A stretch of DNA of 53,908 nucleotides, taken from assembly GCA_949472775.1 (NCBI GenBank), contig CASWVG010000014.1:1-53908 (forward strand), in the 5' to 3' direction. The notes beneath the pieces are model-generated. The model was not told the DNA's origin, did no database searches, and was given only the letters and a program-made list of their open reading frames with translations. This DNA is from an uncultured Lachnospiraceae bacterium (lineage in GTDB: Bacteria > Bacillota > Clostridia > Lachnospirales > Lachnospiraceae). Of this stretch, positions 18,602 to 27,040 are shown piece by piece; the stretch's first letter is position 1, and every line of letters begins with the position of its first letter. The position numbers were made by a program, and so were the translations under genes.

Positions 18602-19876
18602 ATGAGCGGACCCAAAACAGCCAGATATGTTTTGACAGAGGAGCAGAGAAGAAGAATAGCGGAGCAGCAAAGAATCCGCAGGGAGACAAAACTCGCGAAA
18701 GATAAACGAGGAAAATTGATTGGGAAATGTAAAAACAGTTTACTTGAAACGATAGCCCTGGTGGACGAATTGGGGAAGCTGTGTGCAGAGTCGGGGATGG
18801 AAACCGACAGTTTTCAATCTATCTGTCAAAAGAGGAAAGAAATCGAGACACAAATTTTAAGTTTTGAAAAAAACACGGATTTTGTCGGGGTGCATAAGCT
18901 GCAGGAGGAAAACAGATATTTGGAGCATCTGTTGTGCCAATCACAGGAAACAGGAACGATGTCGAGGGAGCTTGTCGGTAAAGTCTCTTCGGATTACAGG
19001 CAAAAATTGTCTGATGTCATAGCAAAAGGCTTTACATTTTCATTTTCCGATTTGTGTACACAAAGAGGGAAGTGCGATAATCCGTTTCTTTTGAAGATAA
19101 ATGAGGCATTGAAGCGGGTAGAAGGGATAGAACTTGCTCCCCCGCTGATAAAAAAATTGCAACAGATCAGAAAGTATGCAGATGAAATAAGCAATGAGGA
19201 TTTTCTTGAAAATTTTTGCTCTATGCAAGTGTATCCTTTTGTGCAAGAATGTGAGTTTTACAGGGATCATGCAGCAGAATTTGAAGAACTGTCGGACTCG
19301 TATGCTTATTTGAAGACGGAAATGGGAGAACGGGCCGAGGAATTTGTGTTTTCGGCGGAGAGTATGGAAAAACTGAGGACGGAGATTGCGAGACTTAATG
19401 AAAAGCTACTTTGTCGGGAGGAACAGGAATATATCAGCGCAGCCATTGATGAGGCAATGACCGAATTGGGATATGAGTTGATTGGCGAAAAAAGTATTAC
19501 GAAGAAGAGTGGAAAAAGAGTTAGAAATGGATTATATACTTTGGAAGAGGGTACAGCAGTAAATGTTACTTTTTCCGATTCTGGTCAGATTTCTATGGAG
19601 CTTGGAGCGCTGGATACGACAGACCGGACACCTACAGGCGGGGAAGCGGAGGAGCTTGCAGATGACATGCGGGCATTTTGTCTGGATTATGCCGCTTTGG
19701 AGAAAAAACTGTCGGAGCGGGGGATTGCCGTCAGAAAAATGTCAGCTCTGCCAGCTTTCGCGGAATATGCGCAGGTATTTAATATATCAGATTATGAATT
19801 AAAGCGGCCTGTCGAAGTTTCTGAAAGAAGAGAAAGAAAAGCAACAGGCAGAAAGCAGCAATACAAAGAAGGATAA
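18602..19876 (+). CDS. Coiled-coil protein of the phospho-signalling operon
   Basis: A 424-residue soluble protein with no recognised domain. The N-terminus SGPKTARYVLTEEQRRRIAEQQ is strongly basic and helical. Predicted coiled coils run through about 20-150 and 240-290. The C-terminal third has a compact alpha/beta look: ITKKSGKRVRNGLYTLEEGTAVNVTFSDSGQISMELGALD, then a helical DMRAFCLDYAALEKKLSERGI. It begins 19 bases after the kinase stop with AGGGAG upstream. It may be a kinase substrate or an adaptor for the AAA+ protein. A longer in-frame ORF starting at 18485 overlaps the kinase and lacks a ribosome site. Confidence 0.8.
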   Translation: MSGPKTARYVLTEEQRRRIAEQQRIRRETKLAKDKRGKLIGKCKNSLLETIALVDELGKLCAESGMETDSFQSICQKRKEIETQILSFEKNTDFVGVHKLQEENRYLEHLLCQSQETGTMSRELVGKVSSDYRQKLSDVIAKGFTFSFSDLCTQRGKCDNPFLLKINEALKRVEGIELAPPLIKKLQQIRKYADEISNEDFLENFCSMQVYPFVQECEFYRDHAAEFEELSDSYAYLKTEMGERAEEFVFSAESMEKLRTEIARLNEKLLCREEQEYISAAIDEAMTELGYELIGEKSITKKSGKRVRNGLYTLEEGTAVNVTFSDSGQISMELGALDTTDRTPTGGEAEELADDMRAFCLDYAALEKKLSERGIAVRKMSALPAFAEYAQVFNISDYELKRPVEVSERRERKATGRKQQYKEG

Positions 19877-19878
19877 AG

Positions 19879-20493
19879 ATGAAAAAATATAAGGTATGTC
19901 CGCTCTGCGGGAGGCGTAATCCGCCAAAAATGTTGGAATGTATCGGTTGTGAGGCTGATTTGTCAAATGTGTGCATCATCGACTCGGAAATAGAGCAGAG
20001 ACAGTCGGAGGAGTCAGCGGAATCGGTTACAGTACCTAAAATGATCAGAATTTGTGACTGCGGCGTGGCAAATCCAGTTAATGTGAGAAAGTGTATCAAC
20101 TGCGGTGAAGCTATTTCGGATATTGTGCCGGTTGAAGACGTTGAGACAGAAGAGAACAACATGAGATATGCATTTATTTCACTTGACGGCGTGTATACAT
20201 ATGAAGTCGTGGCAGCCGAAATTGTGATCGGCCGTGAGGCCGCGATGCAGGATTATCTGGTTTCCAAACCTTATGTCAGCAGAAAACATGCAATGATAAT
20301 CGTCAGGTCGGGACGTTTGTATATCCGAAATATCAGTCGGACAAATTATACATATGTTAACAATGAAAAGATTCCGGACGGTGATTTTGAATTACGGGAC
20401 GGAGATGAAATTGGCTTGGGCGGACATAGACACAATGGCAGCAGGCAGGAGGAGGCGGCTTATTTTCAAGTCAGGGCGGGCATATGTATATAG
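19879..20493 (+). CDS. Zinc-ribbon and FHA domain protein
   Basis: 204 residues. Two zinc ribbons lie at the N-terminus: CPLC...CIGC (Cys 7, 10, 21, 24) and CDC...CINC (Cys 59, 61, 72, 75). An acidic linker leads to a C-terminal FHA domain (about 97-200) with the canonical phosphothreonine-binding residues: IGRE (Gly118-Arg119), SRKH (134-137) and NISRTNYTYVNNE. FHA domains bind phosphothreonine peptides, so this is the likely reader for the kinase two genes upstream. It starts two bases after the previous stop and overlaps the radical SAM gene by ten bases. Confidence 0.92.
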   Translation: MKKYKVCPLCGRRNPPKMLECIGCEADLSNVCIIDSEIEQRQSEESAESVTVPKMIRICDCGVANPVNVRKCINCGEAISDIVPVEDVETEENNMRYAFISLDGVYTYEVVAAEIVIGREAAMQDYLVSKPYVSRKHAMIIVRSGRLYIRNISRTNYTYVNNEKIPDGDFELRDGDEIGLGGHRHNGSRQEEAAYFQVRAGICI

Positions 20494-21092
20494 CAAGGAT
20501 TTTATACCCTGTCAAAGTGCTGGGACCGGGGAACCGAATCGCCATATGGATGGCAGGATGTGAGCATCAATGTAAAGGATGCAGTAATCCGGAATTGTGG
20601 TTTCAGGAGGAGAAACAGAGCATCTCTTTGAACGAAATCAGAAGTGTCATACATGCATTATGCAATAACTATACTGTGGATGGGTTTACATTAACAGGAG
20701 GAGATCCCTTTTTTCAACCAAATGCGTTGAGGGAGCTTTTGCCTTATCTTTTTACGATAAATAAAGATATTTTGGTGTATACAGGATATCAGTACGAAGA
20801 ACTGAAAGACAGATACGAAGATATTTTTAAGTACATCACTGTTTTAATAGATGGAAAGTATAAGGAATCTGAAAATCATGGCGCTGTTTTGATAGGTTCT
20901 GATAATCAACAGATTCTATATCTGGATAGTTCTGCAAAATCAAAATATCAAGCGTATTTGCGTCAGACAACTAGTAAAATACAAAATTTTGATACGTCAG
21001 ACGGAATTATTTCTGTTGGGATTCATTTACCAGGATTTGAGCAAAGACTAAAAAGTAAAGCGAAAGACAAAGGGCTGAAAGAACATCTGTAA
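20484..21092 (+). CDS. Small radical SAM protein (NrdG/PflA-like, 4Fe-4S single cluster domain)
   Basis: 202 residues. CEHQCKGC (Cys 26, 30, 33) is a CxxxCxxC iron-sulfur motif in the context WMAGCEHQCKGCSNPELW, as in anaerobic ribonucleotide reductase activators. LTGGDPFFQP is the GGE-like SAM-binding motif. NrdG/PflA-type proteins generate a glycyl radical on a partner enzyme, but no glycyl radical enzyme is encoded in this window. The C-terminal 70 residues are not typical of NrdG. It overlaps the FHA gene and precedes the AAA+ gene, so it is built into the operon. Its target is unknown; it may modify another operon protein. Confidence 0.88.
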   Translation: MYIARILYPVKVLGPGNRIAIWMAGCEHQCKGCSNPELWFQEEKQSISLNEIRSVIHALCNNYTVDGFTLTGGDPFFQPNALRELLPYLFTINKDILVYTGYQYEELKDRYEDIFKYITVLIDGKYKESENHGAVLIGSDNQQILYLDSSAKSKYQAYLRQTTSKIQNFDTSDGIISVGIHLPGFEQRLKSKAKDKGLKEHL

Positions 21093-21119
21093 AGGAGAAT
21101 GAAAGGAAGGCACAGGATA

Positions 21120-22994
21120 ATGGATGAGTTTATCCCAAAGTGGCACAGGGAATTGGATATTTTCAGCAAAATTAAATCGGTTATTATTCTGGAAGGAAAT
21201 ATACTGGACAGATATCAGTACCCGCTGGAAGGGAGCGTGTGTAAGGGCAGTATTCTGAAGTTGGTTGAATATTTGCATTTCTATTTCAAGGATCAGGGAT
21301 ATCAGAACATCGTATTTTATGACAGCATTCGAGGCTTTTATAATGACTGCGAGGAAGGTTATCTCAAGCAATTTTCAAAATTGGTTGGTGGTGAACTTAG
21401 GTCTGATATGCTTAGGGCAGAGTTCAAAGGAAAAAATAATACGGCTACAACTTATATCAGAACCGCTTTAACACAGTCTGAAGAGGCCAGCGTTGTCGTA
21501 CTTGATTTTGCATCGAGATATATTGCTGATCCGACGAATATGGATCAGTCGGAAACAGACGGATTTACTATTTTGCTCCAGACATCCTTGGAAAGCCAAG
21601 ATGTTAGGACCGATCAGGGAATTTTAAAAAACATCGCGGTGATTTTAGTTGATAAAATGAATGATTTACCGGCATGGTTTTATCTGGACAATCCAAACGT
21701 GAAAAATATTGTGCTTCGTACTCCGGCGAAAGAGGAAAGGGAACAGCTAATTAAAGGTGACAACTTTCCCAGTTTTTTTGCAGGGGACATTTATGAGAAG
21801 GAATGTGCTTACTATGAACAGCATGTAGAAGAATTGGAAAAAATACAGGACAGATTCGTGGCGCTTACAGAAGGGTTTAGCTTCACGGAATTAAATGGAC
21901 TCAGGCGGCTGTGCAAGAATCAAAGAATCAACATGAAGAATATGTGTGATGTGGTTGATCTGTATAAATTTGGAATCAGAGAAAATCCATGGAAGAGTCT
22001 GGAGTATGAGGAAATGAAGACTGCTTATCAGGATTTTCAGAAGCGGATCAAGGGTCAGGAAGCGGCGTTGATCAAGAGTCTGGACGTTGTAAAAAGAGCA
22101 ATTACGGGAATGACAGGTTTACAGTCATCGTCACATGGAAGACCGAAGGGCGTTTTGTTTTTTGCAGGCCCCACCGGTACAGGTAAGACAGAAACGGCTA
22201 AGGCAATGGCTGAAAGGATATTTGGTGATGAGAGTTGTTGTATTCGGTTTGATATGAGCGAATACGGACAGTCTCACAGCGACCAGAAGCTTCTTGGAGC
22301 ACCTCCCGGATATGTCGGATATGAGGCGGGCGGCCAGCTTACCAATGCTGTCAGGGATAATCCGTTTTCCATTTTGCTTTTTGATGAGATAGAAAAAGCG
22401 CATCCCACTATATTTGATAAATTTTTGCAGATTCTCGAGGATGGCAGAATGACGGACGGACAGGGGAATACGGTGTATTTTTCGGAGACGATTATTATTT
22501 TTACCAGTAATCTCGGGATTTACTGTCTGAATGACAGGGGAGAGCGCTATCAGAATGTTTCCTCAGATATGACATACGATCAGGTGCAGGAAAAAGTGAG
22601 AAGAGGAATAGAGGATTACTTTAAATTGCAGCTGGGAAGACCCGAGATATTAAACAGAATCGGGGAGAACATAGTGGTGTTTGATTTCATCAGGGAAGAT
22701 GCAGCAGATGAGATTCTAAAGTCTCAGACAGATAAAATAACCAATCTGCTAAAAATGGAGAAAAACATTATTTTAGACATCTCTGATGCGGCGAAGGAGA
22801 CTCTGCGAAGCAGAGCGATCAGCAACCTTGACAATGGGGGCAGAGGCGTTGGTAATATCGTAGAAAGTCTTCTAATTAATCCGTTGTCCAGATATATGTT
22901 TGACCATGAGCTGTTTTCTGATTTTAAGATTTCGATTGATGCAATAGATGCATCTAAGATGCCATATTCATTGGAATGCTCCGTCACGAAATAG
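21120..22994 (+). CDS. ClpB/ClpV-like AAA+ ATPase with a degenerate first module
   Basis: About 624 residues. The N-terminal half (about 1-285) has the look of an AAA domain that has lost its Walker A (VIILEGNILDRY, SVVVLDFA, VILVD). The C-terminal half is a canonical Clp D2-type module: GPTGTGKT (350-357), pore-loop GYVGYE (about 397-402), Walker B LLFDE (419-423), sensor TSN, an arginine-finger region RPEILNRIGE and a C-domain with GGRGVGNIV. No Clp N-domain or middle coiled coil was seen, and no ClpP-binding loop is evident. It is likely a hexameric unfoldase or remodeller. I chose ATG 21120, with GGAAGG nine bases upstream. An ATG at 21099 has its ribosome site too close. Confidence 0.9.
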   Translation: MDEFIPKWHRELDIFSKIKSVIILEGNILDRYQYPLEGSVCKGSILKLVEYLHFYFKDQGYQNIVFYDSIRGFYNDCEEGYLKQFSKLVGGELRSDMLRAEFKGKNNTATTYIRTALTQSEEASVVVLDFASRYIADPTNMDQSETDGFTILLQTSLESQDVRTDQGILKNIAVILVDKMNDLPAWFYLDNPNVKNIVLRTPAKEEREQLIKGDNFPSFFAGDIYEKECAYYEQHVEELEKIQDRFVALTEGFSFTELNGLRRLCKNQRINMKNMCDVVDLYKFGIRENPWKSLEYEEMKTAYQDFQKRIKGQEAALIKSLDVVKRAITGMTGLQSSSHGRPKGVLFFAGPTGTGKTETAKAMAERIFGDESCCIRFDMSEYGQSHSDQKLLGAPPGYVGYEAGGQLTNAVRDNPFSILLFDEIEKAHPTIFDKFLQILEDGRMTDGQGNTVYFSETIIIFTSNLGIYCLNDRGERYQNVSSDMTYDQVQEKVRRGIEDYFKLQLGRPEILNRIGENIVVFDFIREDAADEILKSQTDKITNLLKMEKNIILDISDAAKETLRSRAISNLDNGGRGVGNIVESLLINPLSRYMFDHELFSDFKISIDAIDASKMPYSLECSVTK

Positions 22995-23019
22995 AGTGTT
23001 TCATTCTGGAGGTACAGCG

Positions 23020-23778
23020 ATGAGAGTCACATACAAAATACAAAAAGGAATCCACAAGGAAAAATGCGATGATTCCGCACTTATCGGCGGTCAGATTTTG
23101 AATGACGTTTTTGGCAGTATGGAAATGCGGTTGCCAGATAAGATATTGATTGGGGATGGCGTTGGCGGCAATGCCGGTGGGTATGAGGCGTCCATGTTCG
23201 TTATGAATGAGGCGGCTGAAATAAAATGTCAGGGTTCGGAGGAGCAAATAAGGGAACAGCTGCTAAATATCAATAGCCGCCTTTTGGAATATGCCGGATC
23301 TATACAGGGACATGAGCGGATGGCGACAACCGTGACAGGGTTATTATTTGAATCGGATCAGACAATTATGGTACATTGTGGAAACACAAGGATATACTGT
23401 CTGCAGGGAAGCTTTTTGAAACAGATGACGGTTGACCAGACAACATATCAATGGTTAATTGCCACTGGCAATGATGAGGCGGCTGAACACTGCAATAAAA
23501 GTGAAATAAGGGGTGCTTTTGGCGGCGGGACTTCAAAGCAGGCGGATAAATTGATTGTGGATCGTGTTTTTGAGAGAGGGATTCCGCAGGTTATTCTGAT
23601 AACCTCTGATGGAATACACGATATTCTGGAGATTGATGATATGGAAGAAATCGTTTCGGATAGGAAAAAGACGTCTGAGGAAAAAGTAGAGTCGTTAGTT
23701 GAGCTCGCAGTGAAAAAGGGGAGTTTGGATGACTGCACGGTGATATTAATTGAAAATCCGATTGTCACCGCATCTTGA
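23020..23778 (+). CDS. PP2C-family Ser/Thr phosphatase, last gene of the phospho-signalling operon
   Basis: 252 residues. Metal-binding and core motifs are visible: KCDDSA (about 15-20), ILIGDGVGGNAGG (Asp46 and the glycine pair), TTVTGLLF, CGNTRIYCL, ITSDGIHD and DDCTVILIE at the C-terminus. It should reverse the phosphorylation made by the kinase at 16909. It is distinct from the Stp-type phosphatase at 46142. CTGGAGG lies seven to nine bases before the ATG; an upstream in-frame ATG at 22948 overlaps the AAA+ gene and lacks a site. About 90 bases without a clear terminator separate it from hisS. Confidence 0.9.
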   Translation: MRVTYKIQKGIHKEKCDDSALIGGQILNDVFGSMEMRLPDKILIGDGVGGNAGGYEASMFVMNEAAEIKCQGSEEQIREQLLNINSRLLEYAGSIQGHERMATTVTGLLFESDQTIMVHCGNTRIYCLQGSFLKQMTVDQTTYQWLIATGNDEAAEHCNKSEIRGAFGGGTSKQADKLIVDRVFERGIPQVILITSDGIHDILEIDDMEEIVSDRKKTSEEKVESLVELAVKKGSLDDCTVILIENPIVTAS

Positions 23779-23869
23779 AAAACCTTCCAAAACAGTGTAA
23801 AATCTAACAAGCATATATTGTGTATGACAATGCAAATAAACGGGAAACAACTCTGACACGGAGGTAACT

Positions 23870-25132
23870 ATGGCATTAAGTAAAAAACCGATGACAGGCA
23901 TGAAGGACATTCTTCCAGAAGAAATGGAGATTCGTGACTATGTGATCGGCATCATCAAAGAAACCTACGGCAATTTCGGCTTTACTTCGATCGAGACGCC
24001 CTGCGTGGAAAACCTTGCCAACTTAAACTGCAAGGCGGGGGGCGAGAACGAGAAGCTGATCTTTAAAATATTGAAGCGCGGAGAGAAGCTGCGCATTGAC
24101 GAGGCGAAGAGCGAGGAGGATCTGACGGACGGAGGTCTGCGCTATGATCTGACGGTGCCTCTTGTGCGGTATTATTCCAACCACGCAAACGAGCTGCCTG
24201 CGCCGTTTAAGGCTTTGCAGATGGGCAACGTATGGCGGGCGGACAGGCCCCAGCGGGGACGCTACCGCCAGTTTATGCAGTGTGATATCGACATTCTCGG
24301 GGAGGCTACGAATCTGGCGGAAATCGAGCTGATTCTGGCTACCACCACTACCCTTGGCAGGATCGGATTCAAAGATTTTAACATCCGCATCAATGACAGG
24401 CAGATATTAAAGGCGATGGCGGCTTACAGCGGCTTTGCCGAGGAGACTTACGACCAGGTTTTCATCATTTTAGACAAGATGGACAAGATCGGCAGGGAAG
24501 GCGTTTCCGGGGAACTTTTGGAGGCCGGATTCCCGAAGGAGAGTGTGGACAAGTATCTGGCGCTCTTTGAAGGGATGGAACAGGCAGATGATGCCATCGC
24601 CTATATCACAGAAAAACTGGAAGGCGTGCTTCCGGCAGGGGTAAAAGAGAGTTTCCAGGAGATCATAGACAGTGTGGAGGCCACCAAGGGGGACTTCTTT
24701 AAGCTGGTGTTTGATCCGACGCTTGTGCGCGGCATGTCCTACTACACGGGCACGATCTTTGAGATCGACATGCCCCAGTTTGGCGGAAGCTGCGGCGGCG
24801 GCGGAAGATATGATAAGATGGTTGGAAAATTCACAGGCAACGATGTGCCGGCCTGCGGTTTTTCTATCGGTTTCGAGCGGATCATCCTGTTACTTTTGGA
24901 GAGCGGTTTCAAGGTGCCGAAGGCGGGAAAGAAAATTGCGTATCTGATGGAGAAAGGGCTGCCCTCGGAAAAACTGTGCGAAGTGATGGCAAAGGCACAG
25001 GCGGAGCGGGAGAAGGGAAATCAGATTCTGGTGGCTCGGATGAACAAGAACAAGAAATTCCAGAAGGAACAGCTCACCGCACAGGGATATGAGGCTTTCG
25101 AGGAATTTTACAAAGAGGAACTGAAAAGATAA
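23870..25132 (+). CDS. hisS: Histidyl-tRNA synthetase
   Basis: 420-residue class II synthetase charging tRNA-His. Motif 1 region MTGMKDILPEE at the start, motif 2 with GNVWRADRPQRGRYRQFMQCDIDILG, and the histidine motifs LVRGMSYYTGTIFE and GGGGRYDKM are clear, as is motif 3 (ACGFSIGFERI). CACGGAGG precedes the ATG. It is followed 36 bases later by aspS, a common Firmicute pairing. I saw no T-box in the short upstream region. Codon use and GC rise sharply compared with the operon just upstream. Confidence 0.97.
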   Translation: MALSKKPMTGMKDILPEEMEIRDYVIGIIKETYGNFGFTSIETPCVENLANLNCKAGGENEKLIFKILKRGEKLRIDEAKSEEDLTDGGLRYDLTVPLVRYYSNHANELPAPFKALQMGNVWRADRPQRGRYRQFMQCDIDILGEATNLAEIELILATTTTLGRIGFKDFNIRINDRQILKAMAAYSGFAEETYDQVFIILDKMDKIGREGVSGELLEAGFPKESVDKYLALFEGMEQADDAIAYITEKLEGVLPAGVKESFQEIIDSVEATKGDFFKLVFDPTLVRGMSYYTGTIFEIDMPQFGGSCGGGGRYDKMVGKFTGNDVPACGFSIGFERIILLLLESGFKVPKAGKKIAYLMEKGLPSEKLCEVMAKAQAEREKGNQILVARMNKNKKFQKEQLTAQGYEAFEEFYKEELKR

Positions 25133-25168
25133 CAAAGACAACATAACAGAAAAGAGGGAATCACAGTT

Positions 25169-26971
25169 ATGGCAGAATCAATGAAGGGCTGGAAAAGATC
25201 GCACCGCTGTGCGGAGCTTTCCTTAAACAATGCAGGGGAAGAAGTGACCGTAATGGGATGGGTGCAGAAGCAGAGGAACAAGGGCGGAATTATTTTTGTG
25301 GATCTGCGCGACCGTTCCGGCATTTTGCAGGTAATATTTGAGGAGTGTGACTGCGGGGCGGAAGCGTTCGCCAAGGCGGAGAAGATGAGAAGTGAGTTCG
25401 TTATCGCCGTGGCAGGCAAGGTGGAGAAGCGTTCCGGGGCCGTCAACGAGAACTTGAAGACGGGAGAGATCGAGATCCGTGCGGCGCAGGTGCGTGTCCT
25501 GTCCGAATCCGAGACGCCGCCCTTCCCGGTGGAGGCGGAGTCCAAGACAAAGGAGGAAATCCGCTTAAAGTACCGTTATCTGGATCTGAGAAGGCCGGAT
25601 CTGCAGGAAAAACTGATTCTGAGAAGTAAGATCGTCTCGGAAATGCGCGCTTTTATGGCGAAGGAAGGATTTTTGGAGATCGAGACGCCGATTTTGTGCA
25701 AATCCACGCCTGAGGGGGCAAGGGACTATCTGGTGCCCAGCCGTGTGCATCCCGGCAGTTTCTATGCGCTGCCCCAGTCTCCGCAGCTCTACAAGCAGCT
25801 TCTGATGTGTTCCGGGTACGACAGGTATTTCCAGATTGCCAAGTGTTTCCGGGACGAGGATCTGCGGGCGGACAGGCAGCCGGAGTTTACACAGGCGGAC
25901 ATGGAGCTGTCCTTTGTGGATGTGGACGACGTGCTGGATGTGAATGAACGGCTGATCAAGCATATATGTAAGGAGGCCATCGGGCTGGATGTGCAGCTCC
26001 CCCTGCCGCGCATGACATGGCAGGAGGCAATGGACCGCTTCGGTTCCGATAAGCCGGACACCCGCTTCGCGATGGAACTGACAGATGTGTCAGATGTAGT
26101 GGCAGGCTGTGGTTTCGGCGTGTTCACCTCTGCGCTGAAAAGCGGCGGTTCCGTGCGCGGCTTAAATGTGAAAGGACAGGCAGCGATGTCCCGCAAAAAG
26201 ATCGACGCGCTTGTGGATTTTGCGAAGGGCTACGGCGCGAAGGGGCTGGCTTACTTAAGTGTGCAGGAGGACGGCACTTACAAGTCTTCCTTTGCGAAGT
26301 TTATGACGGAGGAGGAGCTTTCGAAGCTGGTGCAGGCGATGCAGGGCGAAAAGGGAGATCTGCTTCTGTTTGCTGCGGATAAGAAAAACATCGTTTACAG
26401 CGTGCTCGGCGCGCTGCGCGTGGAGCTTGGGAAGCAGCTTGGGCTGATTGATGAGTCCAGGTTCAATTTCCTCTGGATTGTGGACTTCCCTCTGCTTGAG
26501 TGGAGCGAGGAGGAGAACCGCTTTATGGCGATGCACCATCCGTTCACGATGCCTATGGAGGAGGACTGGCAGTACATTGACTCCGATCCCGGCAGGGTGC
26601 GTGCGAAAGCTTATGACATCGTGTTAAACGGGGTGGAGCTTGGCGGCGGTTCTGTCAGAATCCATCAGGATGACATTCAGGAAAAGATGTTTGAGGTGCT
26701 GGGCTTTACAAAGGAGCAGGCGTGGGAGCAGTTCGGTTTCCTCTTAAGCGCCTTCCAGTACGGAGTGCCGCCTCATGCGGGACTTGCCTACGGCCTTGAC
26801 CGTATTGTGATGCTTTTAACTCATGCGGACAGCATCCGTGAGGTGATCGCATTCCCGAAGATCAAGGACGCTTCCTGTCTGATGACAGAAGCGCCCGGTA
26901 CGGTGGATGAGAAGCAGCTTGCGGAACTGCAGATTGCGATTACACCCGCGCCGGAAAAGGCGGATCAATAA
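25169..26971 (+). CDS. aspS: Aspartyl-tRNA synthetase (bacterial type)
   Basis: 600 residues, the length of bacterial AspRS. The N-terminal OB fold (GWVQKQRNKGGIIFVDLRDRSG) binds the anticodon. The catalytic core has FLEIETPIL (motif 1), YFQIAKCFRDEDLRADRQPEFTQ (motif 2) and GLAYGLDRIVMLLT (motif 3). The bacterial GAD insertion lies between about 290 and 430. AAAGAGGGA precedes the ATG. Whether it is the Asp-only or the Asp/Asn type cannot be decided here. Confidence 0.97.
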   Translation: MAESMKGWKRSHRCAELSLNNAGEEVTVMGWVQKQRNKGGIIFVDLRDRSGILQVIFEECDCGAEAFAKAEKMRSEFVIAVAGKVEKRSGAVNENLKTGEIEIRAAQVRVLSESETPPFPVEAESKTKEEIRLKYRYLDLRRPDLQEKLILRSKIVSEMRAFMAKEGFLEIETPILCKSTPEGARDYLVPSRVHPGSFYALPQSPQLYKQLLMCSGYDRYFQIAKCFRDEDLRADRQPEFTQADMELSFVDVDDVLDVNERLIKHICKEAIGLDVQLPLPRMTWQEAMDRFGSDKPDTRFAMELTDVSDVVAGCGFGVFTSALKSGGSVRGLNVKGQAAMSRKKIDALVDFAKGYGAKGLAYLSVQEDGTYKSSFAKFMTEEELSKLVQAMQGEKGDLLLFAADKKNIVYSVLGALRVELGKQLGLIDESRFNFLWIVDFPLLEWSEEENRFMAMHHPFTMPMEEDWQYIDSDPGRVRAKAYDIVLNGVELGGGSVRIHQDDIQEKMFEVLGFTKEQAWEQFGFLLSAFQYGVPPHAGLAYGLDRIVMLLTHADSIREVIAFPKIKDASCLMTEAPGTVDEKQLAELQIAITPAPEKADQ

Positions 26972-27040
26972 ATTTTTTGGCTGTGTTTACAAAAAAAGGC
27001 CAGTTGGAGCAGCAATAAACGTTTCGGAACGGAGGAAAAT

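Noticed and set aside
15618-23778. Type VI secretion or Ter-type tellurium system
   Set aside because: The kinase, FHA, PP2C and Clp-type ATPase fit the regulatory part, but no sheath, tube, baseplate, TerD or vWA protein was found in the window.
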